A stretch of DNA of 64,000 bases from Muraenolepis orangiensis (taxonomy: Eukaryota > Chordata > Actinopteri > Gadiformes > Muraenolepididae). Under the pieces are notes generated by a model. It ran no database searches, was not told the origin of the DNA, and saw only the letters and a program-made list of their open reading frames with translations. Positions 20,640 to 32,071 of the stretch are shown piece by piece (position 1 is the first letter of the stretch; each line of letters begins with the position of its first letter). The translations under genes were made by a program, and so were the position numbers. Location of the stretch: the NCBI GenBank assembly GCA_027704905.1, contig CM051000.1, positions 18,557,949 to 18,621,948 on the forward strand, read 5' to 3'.

Positions 20640-21460
20640 GGAGCCACAGCCTCGTCTCTTCACCTGCAGCAGTTCTTTATTGGTCTTGTTGTTCTGTTGT
20701 CAGTCAGTCAGTCAGTCAGTAAACCAGACAGAAAACCAGTCAGTTAAGTCGTGTAAAGTTGTGCAGGGCCTAACACACACAGCAGTGTAACATCTGATCT
20801 AAAAAAGATTTTAAGGGGAATTTACTCTCTCTTTATGAAGCCCTACAATGATGAACGTCACCTGACTCTACCACACTGAGCTGTACAGCTACCACAGCAC
20901 CAGCAGAGGGACAACTAGGGCAAGAAACACACACGCATACAAACCAACACACGCATACAAACCAACACACACATACACACACACACACACACACAGATAC
21001 ACTGCAGAGTGGGAGTTGTAGTCCAGAGTGAGAAGCGTGGGCTGGACTTATGCTCCTGAGGCTCCCAGGAGAGAGGAGCAGCTCATGGCCAGTCCTTCAT
21101 CACAGTACCACTTTAAACAAAAATCAAAAAAAATCAACTTATATTAAAATGTTGTGTGGTGTTGCGTCTGAAGACTCCGAGAGCCAGTCAGGGGAAGGAA
21201 AGGGGGGTCGCGGGAAGTGGGGGTGAATTTCTGACAGAGGTCAGAATGAGGCACGACACCGGCCACTGACTGCTCATTGACTTTGGGTTGCAAATCAGAT
21301 AAGGGAAGCCATGTCTGCTCACGTGCTTTGTTAGCTTAGTGGCCGTGTGGCTGCAATGCATTATTTTCACAACCAGAGAGAGGAATTCTACCATGAACCA
21401 GGGGGTGTCATTCATACTATGAATTCAGTGCTGTGTGAGGTCATAGACAGACATTGTTGT
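20640..21460. other. Conserved downstream part of lectin unit 2
   Basis: Matches 13030-13860 and 30000-30785. It includes a short (CA)n tract near 20930-20995. No gene is supported. Confidence 0.6.
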
Positions 21461-21465
21461 CTGTA

Positions 21466-22073
21466 CGTCACAATGGGGTAATTCGGTGGGACCCAGAACG
21501 CAGACCAAGACACAGTGGAGCTATAACATAAAGCTTTATTTAAAGCACACAGAGTGATCAGGGACAGGCAAGGGGTCTGGATACCGGGAGGTCGATCCGC
21601 GGAGTACCGGCAGGGAGTAGACCGGCAAGTAGTCCGGGACGGGAGAAGAGTCTGGATACCGGGAAGTTGAAGTAGTGACAGGTACTAGACAGGCGGATGG
21701 TCAGGGACGAGCGAGAAGTCTAGATACCGGGAGGTCGGAGTAGCGACAGGTACTGGACAGGTAATTATAATTACCGGGGAGCTCGTATAGACCGGAGAGT
21801 AACGCGAGACAGGCGAGTGACGTGGGATAGGCAAAGAATCTGGATTTCCGGGACATCGGCGTAGCGATTCCGCCCAGAATGTACCAACGTACAAAGTAGC
21901 ACGCATACAGTACGACGTACGACCTAACTCTGGGGTAACAGGACGCCAGGGTATATATACCCCAGGTGAGGTGATTAGCAATCAGCCACGGCAAGTGTTG
22001 ACAGGTGTGTGTGTGTGCGCCGCAAGCGCACGCGGCTTGGCCACGCCCCCTGCCAACCACCGTAACCGTGACA
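21466..22073 (-). mobile_element. Solo LTR (gypsy-like), minus orientation
   Basis: The 608-bp element is flanked by CTGTA at 21461-21465 and 22074-22078. Unit 1 has the uninterrupted site (TCTGTATGTACATTTGCTCG, about 13866), so the boundaries come from a real empty site. Read on the minus strand it starts TGTCACGG and ends GTGACG; the expected CA end appears mutated to CG. It contains a TATA box (GGGTATATATACCC, 21949-21962) and, on the minus strand, AATAAAGC near 21536, both typical of an LTR. No internal region or second LTR is present, so it is a recombined solo LTR. Confidence 0.85.
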
Positions 22074-22078
22074 CTGTA

Positions 22079-22204
22079 TGTACATTTGCTCGATTGGTTT
22101 ATTGATAGCACTAAGGGGGATTCTCAAGATATATTTATGATATCGTATTATTTTGGTATTATTAGCACTCATGACTTCTCCAAGGGGCATAGTCAAGGCT
22201 ACCC
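22079..22204. other. Continuation of lectin-unit 2 downstream sequence
   Basis: Resumes the match to 13866-13990 after the LTR and breaks off at a LINE fragment near 22205. Confidence 0.6.
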
Positions 22205-22380
22205 TGCATCCAGCTCTGGTCTTTCTGAAGTCCACAATGAGTTCCCTCGTTTTTTTGGTATTGAAGGCCAGGATGTTGTTGGCGCACTACACCACCAGGT
22301 GCTGGACCTCCTGTCGGCTGCCCTATTGTTGTTTTTGATGAGGCCCACCAGTAGTAGTATAATTATAGTTGTGTTGTAGA
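22205..22380 (-). pseudogene. L2-like LINE RT fragment
   Basis: The minus strand encodes the DEAx-QHLVVWCANN / NTKKTKELIVDF-like region just after the RT active site, with frame damage. It matches 59470-59640 in inverted orientation. Confidence 0.65.
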
Positions 22381-22971
22381 AGTAGTAACAGTAGTAGAAG
22401 TATAGTAGCAGTTATCTAAATCAGGTCATGGTGTTTTATTATCAGTTCTGGACGTTTTTTCGTGAGCAAAATCCAGAGCATTTAGAGGCTAAATCCTCTT
22501 TATGGTCCCGTGGGAGAAGAATTATGTTATGTTAACAATTCCAATTGTAACAATACCAATTGTCAAGGTTTTGCAGCAAAGTTCAATCGTCACTTTGCCA
22601 ATGATATTTTATCCAAAGAGCCTCACAGTGAATTCCGATACAGGTCATTGAGGAGCAAGGAGAGGTGAGGCATCTCGTTCAAGAATGCTGACAGCATGTT
22701 TTCCTGCGAACATTGGGGATCAAACCCAGTAACCAACCAAATAATGTCAAGATAAACACCACTATCTCAACACAGGGGGTTGATGATTTCCAGACATTCT
22801 GATCACATCAAATCAAACAACTTAACTGAAGTAAACAGAGAATAAGGACTTGTATATGAATACTACTACTACTACAAATGTATAAATACTGCTCCTACTA
22901 ATTGATGAATACTACAACGTATTGAGTTAAAAGACTACTAATTATTGATGAAAACTAAAACAATTGATTAG
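22381..22971. other. Unassigned sequence, part of the inverted duplication
   Basis: No gene is seen. The stretch matches the reverse complement of about 58800-59465, including the phrase around CTCTTTATGGTCCCGTGGGA. It contains short GTA and CTA triplet runs. Confidence 0.6.
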
Positions 22972-23400
22972 ATTAGATTAGATTCAAATATATTGTCATT
23001 GCACAGCACAAGTACAGTACAGCGAAAATAATTTAGCATCTAACCAGAGTGCAAATGTTGCGGTAAAGTGCATGGTAATATATTATTTACAGTTTACAGT
23101 TGCTAAAATACAGTTTACTATGTATAAAAACAGTTATAGGATTACTTATAGAGTATGTGTGGGATATGAGCATGATAATAGGTATATATATATACAGGTA
23201 AGTAAGTATAAGTATTAAACAGGTATTGATCAGGGGTATGCAAATATGAAAAGCAGGATAAATATATATAAATGCACATACAGCAGGTAGTGAGCAGGGA
23301 TATGCAGTTATGAAAAGCAATAAGGAAAAGCAGGATAAGTATATATAAATGTATATACAGCAGATAGTGAGCAGGGATATGCAGTTCTATCAACAATGAT
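22972..23400 (-). mobile_element. L2-like LINE 3' UTR, minus orientation
   Basis: Starts with (GATTA)n followed by the complement of the GTGCTGTGCAATGACAAT tail seen at 16310, 26650 and 60300. Upstream of the tail there are two or three repeats of a TATATAAATGYAYATACAGC module. Confidence 0.8.
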
Positions 23401-23945
23401 GAATACTAGATGAATAATAGAACAAATTGATGAATACTACTAATTGATGAATATTACTACTTCTAATTGATGGGTACTAATTGATGAATACTACTACTAA
23501 TTGATGAATACTACTACTACTGATTGATGAATTTATATCATGTTGCTGTGAGTTGTGATCTCCCAAGGTTGTTCATTTGCTCTGCTTCACGCCCATTCAG
23601 GAGGGTTCTCCAGAACAAAGCCATACCTCCAAATACAAAGTGTTGCTCTGGTTCAGGGGTTCTCAAACCTTTTGGGGCCAGAAGCGCCTTACAGGGAAAA
23701 CCATTTTCCAAGGACGCCTCAAAATTGTAACACCGATTTAACATATCCCTTATATCATTTGTACTTTTAGATGTCATTGGAACTATTTGTATTCTTAAAA
23801 GTTTCAACCTAAATACGTCAGACCTGTTTCATAGTATATACATAGAATAAATAAACGGAAACACATTTCAATTTGAATCATGTTAATACCACTTATATAC
23901 TTTTAAACAGAGTCATTTTATTCAAATAGCATTTTGACTCAACTT
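23401..23945. other. TTGATGAATACTAC repeats and MER-like DNA transposon fragment
   Basis: 23400-23535 has irregular repeats of TTGATGAATACTACTA. From about 23655 the GGGGTTCTCAAACCTTTTGG phrase resembles the end of small non-autonomous hAT elements. No coding sequence. The right end continues, after the gypsy insertion, at 25637. Confidence 0.55.
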
Positions 23946-25636
23946 TGTCACGGCCGGGTGTAGGTGGGACCCAAGAGCAGGGAGAACAGACGTCAAATGG
24001 AACAGGTGCTTTAATGTCGGATCCGAGGTAGAGGTACAGACAGGGCAAAGCAGAGGTCGGTAACAGGTAGTCGAGGGTTGAGGCAGAGGTACAAACGAGG
24101 TTGTTATCCAGGCGAGGGTCAGAACACGGCGGATCAATAGGCAGAACAACAATGAACTGAGCTTGATACGAACGTGAGGCTTTCTGTTTTTTTTCTGAAA
24201 ATCGGGTTGATGATCCAGCAACGAGTCAGACAACAGACACGGCTTAAATACAGCTGGGTAATGAGGTGCGATTGACAGCGCTGACTGAAGTGGCCCTGCT
24301 GGCCAAAGTAGAAGCATGTCCGGGTGTCCCGCCGGCGTTGATGCTCCTCAAGCGAGACCCTAGCTCTACCCAACTGCATGGGCTCGTCCTCCTCAGCGCT
24401 GGGAAACTGATAGTCCATGAACTGATGTGAAGCCCTAGAGCGAGACCTTAAACGGGCATCAGTACGCTCGGCCACCTCGATCAATGTGTCCAAGTTATGG
24501 GGAAGGTCATGGGAGACCAATTCGTCCTTGACTGACTCGCATAGTCCACCGAAAAAGGCATCAAATAAGGCCTGCTGACCCCAGTCACAGGAGGCCGCCA
24601 ATGTTCTGAAATCTATGGCATAATCATAAGTAGAACGATTACCTTGTTGAAGGCAGAGTAATTCCCTCGCTGCTTCTCTTCCAGAGAGAGAGCAATCGAA
24701 CACCCGCCTCATCTTGTCCGAGATGAGTCTGTGTCCCACATTGCTGTTCCCCATTCTCGGGCCCTTCCAGAGAGTAGTGAGAGGTTCTGTGGGGAACATG
24801 GAGATCTGCAACTCCATGGCCAGGGAGCATTGAGACAGAAAGGACTGGCAGGTCCCAGGTTCCCCGCTGTAGGCCTGAGGTGTTGGTAGTCTGGGTTCAT
24901 GGCGAGGAGGTCCTGGGATAGCAGGAGGAGCTCGGGGAGCATTGTCAACCGGAGGTGGGGCAGCGGCTCCCCTCAGATCCCATACCTCGGTCGCCAGAGA
25001 GGCAAGGGACTCGGCAATAGCATTGAACCTGTGGTGAAGGGCTCCAATGTCCTGTTGGTGGGACCCGAGCAGGGCGCCCCTGTAGCTTTATCGCAACTAA
25101 CATCCTGTTCAGCTCTGCTGGGTCCATCATGGCTGGATCATACTGTCACGGCCGGGTGTAGGTGGGACCCAAGAGCAGGAGAACGGACGTCAAATGGAAC
25201 AGGTGCTTTATTGTCGGATCCAAGGCAGAGGTACAGACAGGGTAAATCCAAAACATGGTCAAGGCAAGCAGAGGTCGGTAACAGGTAGTCGAGGGTTGAG
25301 GCAGAGGTACAAAGACGCAAGGCAAAAATGAGGTTGTTATCCAGGCGAGGGTCAGAACACGGCGGATCAATAGGCAGAACAACAACGAACTGAGCTTGAT
25401 ACGAACGTGAGGCTTTCTGAAAATCGGGGTGATGATCCAGCAACGATTTAGACAACAGACACGGCTTAAATACAGCTTGGTAATGAGGTGAGATTGACAA
25501 CAGGTGAGTTGAGTAGGAAACGGCGGACAGGGAAAACACGGTGTGGCATCTTGGAACGGAGTCGTGACATCACGGATCCAGGAATCCAGCGGAGATCCAG
25601 GATTAGGAGCGTGAAGAGCTGGGTTGGATCGTGACA
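23946..25636 (-). mobile_element. Internally deleted Ty3/gypsy retrotransposon, minus orientation
   Basis: The 1691-bp element runs from TGTCACGG to CGTGACA and is flanked by AACTT at 23941-23945 and 25637-25641. The empty site appears in lectin unit 3 as ACTCAACTTAACAGCATT (about 31592). The 5' LTR is 25144-25636, a gag region follows (24290-25130), and a truncated 3' LTR occupies 23946-24275. Protease, RT and integrase are missing, so the element could move only with help. A related solo or truncated LTR is at 57914-58365. Confidence 0.87.
24290..25130 (-). pseudogene. gypsy gag remnant
   Basis: On the minus strand the start is MMDPAELNRML at 25130, typical of fish gypsy gag. The central retrotransposon-gag domain (24350-24817) includes FDCSLSGREAARELLCL, STYDYAIDFRTLAA and FFGGLCESVKDEL. 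A zinc knuckle follows, but its second Cys is Phe (CFYFGQQGHFSQRC). The parts lie in three reading frames, so at least two frameshifts exist. Just after the knuckle the sequence enters the 3' LTR, which marks the deletion junction. Confidence 0.8.
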
Positions 25637-25781
25637 AACTTGACAGCATTTATACTTTTCAAGTAGTTGATCCTACACGCAGAACAGTAAACAGTAACAA
25701 GATGCTGGATTGCAGATATGCATTTTTAAGGATACAGTGAAGTTTCGCGGAACCCCTGGCTATGGGTCTGGACCGCACTGA
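25637..25781. other. MER-like hAT fragment flank
   Basis: Continues the pre-insertion sequence and contains the GGAACCCCTGGCTATGGGTC phrase shared with 33370 and (inverted) 57700. It is cut off by a LINE at about 25782. Confidence 0.55.
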
Positions 25782-26690
25782 GCAGAACAAATGCGCATAA
25801 GGCAGCTGGTCCTGATTGCACCAAGAAGACCAGGGAGCTCATCATCGACTTCAGGAAGACCAGAGCTGGCACACACGCCCCCATCCTCATCAACGGAGCG
25901 GAGGTCGAGTGTGTCTCCAGCTTCAAATTCCTGGAGGTCCACATCTCTGAGGACCTCTCCTGGTCCCTCAACACTGCCTCACTGGTAAAGAAGGCTCACC
26001 AGCGTCTCTTCTTCCTGAGGAGACTGAGGAAAGCCCACCTGTCACCTCAGATTCTGGTGAACTTTCACCGGTGTGCTATTGAAAGCATCCTCACCAACTG
26101 CATCCCAGTGTGGTACGGCAACTGCACTGTTTCCGTCCGGAAAGCACTGCAGAGGGTGGTGAAAACCGCCCAACGCATCATTGGATTAACCCTCCCTGCA
26201 TTAAACCCTACCCACCACAAACGGTGTCTGGCACAAAAAATAGTGGATGATCCCTCTCAGCCCAACCATGGACTGTTTGCCCTCCTCTCCTCCGGGAGGC
26301 GCTATAGAAACCTTTGTTCCAAGTCAAGCAGGCTTAGGAACAGCTTCTTCCCCTCAGCTGTCATCTCCCTGAACTCTGCACCACGAAGACAGACTCACTT
26401 GTATATACATTTACATTTATATTTATCCTGCTTTCAATCACTGCATACCCTGATCAGTACCTGTTTAATACTTACTTACCTGTATATATATATACCTTAC
26501 ATTATTATTATTATGCTTATATCCCACTTTATACCTAGTAGACTGTCTTTTAACAACTGTAAAATGTAAATGATATTCCCATGCACTTTACTGCAACATT
26601 TGCACTTTGTTTAGATGCTAAATTATTTTCGCTGTACTGTACATTGCTGTGCAATGATAATAAATTTGAATCTAATCTAATCTAATCTAA
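25782..26690 (+). pseudogene. L2-like LINE, 3' third
   Basis: Carries the RT-thumb region (TKKTRELIIDFRKTRAGTHA-like, LNTASLVKKAHQRLFFLRRL, CAIESILTNCIPVWYGNCTV) and the C-terminal SSGRRYRNLCSKSSRLRNSF block, mostly in one frame from 25830 to 26390. The 3' UTR ends GTGCTGTGCAATGATAATAA and (AATCT)n. The 5' part, including the RT catalytic motif, is missing. Confidence 0.85.
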
Positions 26691-26738
26691 AGACATTCAC
26701 TCGAAACAATGAGAGGAGGACACCACTAAGAAGCTGCG

Positions 26739-27170
26739 TGTCAGGATTGGCAGTTCTGCCTCCCCGTGTTCACAGCCCTCGCCCAGGTACACGCCCCCTT
26801 ATCACGTCCCGCAATCCTGTCACCGTTTCCCCAGCCCTCACCCAGGTAGCCACGCCCCCTATCACGTCCCGCATTCCTGTCACCGTTTCCCCAGCCCTTG
26901 CCCGGATAGCCACGCCCCCTATCACGTCCCACATTCATTCGTTTTGAGACTTGCTACTTGTTTCATGTTAGAGTTCTTCGTCATGTTTCCACGTCATGCC
27001 ACCGTCAGGTTTTTGTAATTAGGTCTTTTACTTTTGAGGATTTTTACTTTATTTTTAGTGCTTTTTTCAGTAAAGACTCTTTACTTTGATACGTGTCATC
27101 GAGTCGTGCATTTGGGTTCACCTCCGAAGTCCCCGTTCCTCGTTCCTCGTCTCACTCTCCTCCTGTGACA
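26739..27170 (+). mobile_element. Solo LTR (gypsy-like)
   Basis: 432 bp from TGTCAGGATT to CCTGTGACA. It contains a roughly 60-bp tandem module (TAGCCACGCCCCCTATCACG, about 26783-26935) and, near the 3' side, AGTAAAGACTCTTTAC. The same family occurs at 36144-37424. Compared with the uninterrupted site at 16395-16410, a few bases (TAAACT) are lost at the insertion and no clean TSD is visible. Confidence 0.8.
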
Positions 27171-27340
27171 GAATAGTTTACGTAAATGTTTTAACATAAT
27201 GAAAATGGAAATGAAAATATAAATTAACAATTCAAATATAGGGTAAGCCTGATGAGGACATACATGAACATCCACCTCTGATTTACATGTCTGCTCAGGG
27301 CTGAGACTGAATCTGGACGTTGTGTCAGCAATGTGTGTTT

Positions 27341-27425
27341 TCATTGGTCAGAACACACATTGTTTAGATGGTTCACGGACGGGTTGAAGGAAAACAGTTT
27401 AAATCAAGTCTTCACCCGGGTGAGT
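27341..27425 (+). promoter_or_regulatory. Candidate promoter and 5' exon donor of lectin gene 3
   Basis: Same arrangement as unit 2: ATTGGT at 27353-27358, TTTAAA at 27398-27403, and a donor GGTGAGT with GT at 27420. Confidence 0.45.
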
Positions 27426-27605
27426 CCTGCTTAAGTACTAACGTAGTAATACTGTCTTCATCCTGGTGGGTCCTGCTTTAGTACTAATGTAGTTATACTG
27501 TCTTCATCTTGGTGAGTCCTGCTTTAGTACTAATGTAGTAATACTGTCTTCATCCTGGTGAGTCCTGCTTTAGTACTAATGTACAGTATTACTATGGTCA
27601 TCATC
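27406..27605 (+). repeat. 46-bp donor-containing repeat upstream of lectin gene 3, about 4 units
   Basis: Four units plus one degenerate unit of the TCTTCATCCTG|GTGAGTCC repeat, fewer than the 8 in unit 2. Confidence 0.9.
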
Positions 27606-27944
27606 CTGGTTCTGATTTAGTACTAGTAGTACTAGTGGCTGATCAATAATAGTACGTACCAGGAGCGCCTTTGGGGTCAGTGGAATAGAAGGGATGATGA
27701 GATCTAGCATGCCTAAAATAATCAGATATAAATGCGATTGTTATACCTGTTGGTAAATGCTTTAGAAATGCTTTAGAAATGCTTTAGAAAAATAATCCAA
27801 TTGAGATCAAATAGTGGTCTACCATAGCTTGATATGAGCTAGTATTGGTTTGGTTGTATCTGATGGCTATATCAAAACCTGTCTAACATGTACATGTACT
27901 GCATGTTACTCATGTAGATCTATTTGTTTTGTTAGGTGTTAGAC

Positions 27945-29196
27945 ATGGCTACAGATCTACGTTGCGTCTTCATCCTGGTCCTTCTCGGTCCTTCTCTGCT
28001 TCTGGCGACTTCTTACCTTAGAAATAAAAACTACGTCCACGTCACAGAAGAACTTCTCTCATGGTCAGCCGCCCAGGAATACTGCGACACGTTCCACAGC
28101 GGCCCTCTCATCATCGACAATGAGGCTCAGGACATGGAGCTTGGATATCGTGATGGCTGGATAGCTCTCCGCCAAAACATTCATATGCAGTGGCAGTGGC
28201 CCGGAGGGGGGTCGCTCAGCTATAGCAGACTAGGTAGTTCCAGGAGGGAGCAATTTGTATTAAACTGATAAATATTGCATTTTCTTTTTACATCTAGGAC
28301 CCAGAGCTGTTAGCTTAAGTCCCAGTGAATCCCTGATGTCTTAACCCTGGCTTTGTTCTTTAGATGGAGTTGAGGGAATCAACAACCAGTGTGCAGAAAG
28401 GGTGAACTACGCCTGGAAAAAATCTGTCTGTCATTCTGCGAAAAGCTTCTTTTGTGCAGACGAGAAGCTACTCCTGATCAAGGAAAATAAGACCTGGGAG
28501 CAGGCCCTGGAGCACTGCAGGGGTCTGTGGGGCATTAACAGGGACAAGGCTCTAGTCGGCTACCAACTGGTCAATCTGGGGAAACCGGACGACTACCTCT
28601 TCGCCTCCGAGAAAGCACTGAACGCTACAACTGCTGAGGTAATGTCTGTCCGACTGAGGTAATGTCTGTCTGTCTGAGGTAATGTCTGTCTGACTGAGCT
28701 TCTCTGATTTAGTGAGCAGGTTACACAACACGCACTTTAACACAGAGCTCATATGTTATGCATCGGTTGCAACAGGCAATGACTTTAAAGTGACTTAGAC
28801 CCTGAATCATAGCAAGTCGTCCTGCTTAAAGTAAACACAAATATGTGGGATAAAATGCAAAACCCAGTCAGAGGCTGAGAAAGAGATTTTACTAATATTA
28901 TGTATCCACAGATGCTCTGTGAATACCTAATCATAATACAATATGATCCAAAAAGTCTCCTAAAACAACAAACCCTGTGTAAGTGGTTGTCTGGTCTCCC
29001 CCAGGTGTGGACGGGCCTGCGTTTCCTGACTGGTAGATGGTTCTGGCTGAATAGATGGCAGTGGAGGATCCCCACTACTCTGGCCCTCTGTCCCGAGCAG
29101 AACAACTTCTGTGCTGCCTTGTCTCTGAGTTCCAACAGCTTTGAGACCAGTAACTGTACGACTAAGAGGAACTTCCTCTGCTTCAAGTGGGGCTGA
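27945..29196 (+). CDS. Two-domain C-type-lectin-like protein, paralogue 3
   Basis: Coding exons are 27945-28233, 28364-28638 and 29005-29196, with the same phases as its sisters, giving about 251 residues. The acceptor AG at 27934-27935 precedes a 9-base leader. The signal peptide is identical to that of paralogue 2. CTLD1 has AAQEYC, WIALR, WQWPGG and a terminal FFC; CTLD2 has VWTGLRFL, FWLNRW and a final NFLC. Canonical calcium/sugar motifs are absent. In the first 31 residues encoded by exon 2 I count 13 differences from paralogue 2, against 8 in the next 61. Intron 2 is only 366 bp because the repetitive middle part found in the sisters is deleted. Confidence 0.86.
28624..28696 (+). repeat. 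20-bp exon 2 donor repeat of lectin gene 3, 3 units
   Basis: GAG|GTAATGTCTG starts at 28639, 28659 and 28679. It is the shortest of the three donor arrays. Confidence 0.9.
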
Positions 29197-29209
29197 ATGT
29201 AGTTGAGTG

Positions 29210-29900
29210 TATTATATAGTATGATATAACTAGATATGATACAACTATATAAATGATATAGTCTGATATAACTAGGTATGATATAACGTTATGAATGATA
29301 TAGTATGATATAACTAGGTATGATTTAACCATATGTACGAGATTGTATGATAGTCTGATATAACTAGGTATGATATAACTTTATGTATGATATTGTATGA
29401 TATAGTATGATATAACTATACGTATGATATTGTATGATATAACTATATGTGATAAACTAGTATGATAACTATTATGATATGTATGATATAACTAGGTATG
29501 ATATACAACAACAAATCGTGAGGATTGAATCCTCTTTATTGGTCACATACATGAAGACATACAGTGAAACGTGTTCTCTGCATTTAACCCATCCTAGTAT
29601 TAGGAGCAGTGAGCAGCTATTCATACAGCGCCCAGGGAGCAGTTAGGGTTAGGGTCTTCCTCAAGGACACCTCGACAGTTTTTGCTAGGAGGAGCCGGGG
29701 ATCGAACCAGCAACCTTCCGGTTGTGAGGCGACCGCTCTACCTCCTGAGCTAGACTGCCGCACATATTACATATTATCATACATATCATATCATACATAT
29801 CATACATATCATACATATCATACATATCATACATATCATATATCATATATATATATATATATATACATATCATACATATTGTATGATATAGTATGATAGA
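29210..29900 (+). repeat. AT-rich minisatellite in lectin gene 3 3' region (split by a SINE)
   Basis: TATGATATAACTAGGTATGA units run to about 29505, are interrupted by a SINE, and resume as a local CATACATATCATA expansion and a TA run (29765-29880). Confidence 0.9.
29510..29764 (-). mobile_element. tRNA-derived SINE in lectin gene 3 3' region
   Basis: Minus-strand copy of the 5089-type SINE. It starts at the plus-strand right end with GCGGCAGTCTAGCTCAGGAG, has a B-box-like GGTTCGATCCC, and ends with the ACCAATAAAGAGGATTCAAT tail and CAACAACA. It is absent from the arrays of genes 1 and 2. Confidence 0.87.
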
Positions 29901-29975
29901 GATAGATGTGTGATATGTAATCTCTCTAACTACAATAATACTGGATATTCAATATGAACACTGATTCGTTTCTAA

Positions 29976-29981
29976 AATAAA
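29976..29981 (+). terminator. Candidate poly(A) signal of lectin gene 3
   Basis: AATAAA in the conserved TTTCTAAAATAAATGTTGGAG context. Confidence 0.55.
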
Positions 29982-29999
29982 TGTTGGAGCCACAGTCTT

Positions 30000-31092
<1,093 letters not shown>

Positions 31093-31093
31093 G

Positions 31094-31309
31094 GGGCGGC
31101 AGTATAGCTCAGGAGGTAGAGCGGTCGCAAAAACTGTCGAGGTGTCCTTGAGGAAGACACCCTAACCCTAACTGTTCCCTGGGCGCTGTATAAATAGCTG
31201 CTCACTGCTCCTAATACTAGGATGGGTTAAATGCAGAGAACACATTTCACTGTATGTTTACGTATGTGACCAATAAAGAGGATTCAATCCTCACCATTTG
31301 TTGTTGTTT
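31094..31309 (+). mobile_element. tRNA-derived SINE with internal deletion
   Basis: The head retains the A box (TAGCTCAGGAGG) but jumps from GCGGTCGC to AAAAACTG, losing the B box. The body and ACCAATAAAGAGG tail are otherwise like the 5089 copy. Confidence 0.85.
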
Positions 31310-31317
31310 GTCTCCTC

Positions 31318-31550
31318 CCAGGCCAACAACAGAGTCAGCTCAGTGCCTCCAGTAATGTTTAAAAAGTGAGAAATTAGTCCTGCTGCGTCTCACACCGCTG
31401 CCCCTGCTGTTAAGCCACCTGGCCTTATGTGTCTTCCAGTCCTGTAACCTCATTCACAGGAGTCTGCAGGGAAGATGGACCATGGCATAGCGCTGCTGGA
31501 AAGTTTGATGGCTCAGGGGCAACTACTACGCAAACTGTTAGAGAGTATTC
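31318..31550 (+). pseudogene. Duplicate of the degraded gypsy remnant (5' part only)
   Basis: Matches 14170-14400, including TTAAGCCACCTGGCCTTATG and ATGGACCATGGCATAGCGCT. The RT/RNase H part is missing here. Confidence 0.65.
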
Positions 31551-31554
31551 TAAA

Positions 31555-32032
31555 GCGTTTCAACCTTAATACTTCAGACCTTGCATTTTGACTCAACTTA
31601 ACAGCATTTATACTTCTTAAGTTATTGATCCTTAAAGCTTTCAGAACAGTTAACAGTAACAAGACATAGTGTAACAATGAACAGTAAGAAGATGAACAGT
31701 AACAACAGTAACAAGACATAGTCCTATGACTATGAACAGTAACAAGATGTACAGTAACAAGACAGTGAATAAAAAGACTGGCATAGTCCTAATAAAACCA
31801 GACATTAAAAAGGACTGACTTTCAATAAGTGCTTAAACTTTAAAATAATGTCCGCATTGCCCCTTACTCAAATCATTGGCAGAAAGCTCTGACCAACTCA
31901 TAAAATAAGAAAATTATCGTACAGGGTTACAAACCTCATCGTTGTAATTAAGCCCATGTCTGTGACTTTTGACGGATGCATTCCTCTCTCTTTATACGGA
32001 AACATTCTTTATTTTTGTCCTTATATTATATA

Positions 32033-32068
<36 letters not shown>
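31555..32068. other. Unassigned sequence ending in an (AT)n run
   Basis: Contains the empty site for the 23946 gypsy insertion (about 31592), then imperfect AACAGTAACAAGA repeats (31640-31770), and a TA dinucleotide run at about 32030-32068. No gene is seen. Confidence 0.6.
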
Positions 32069-32071
<3 letters not shown>

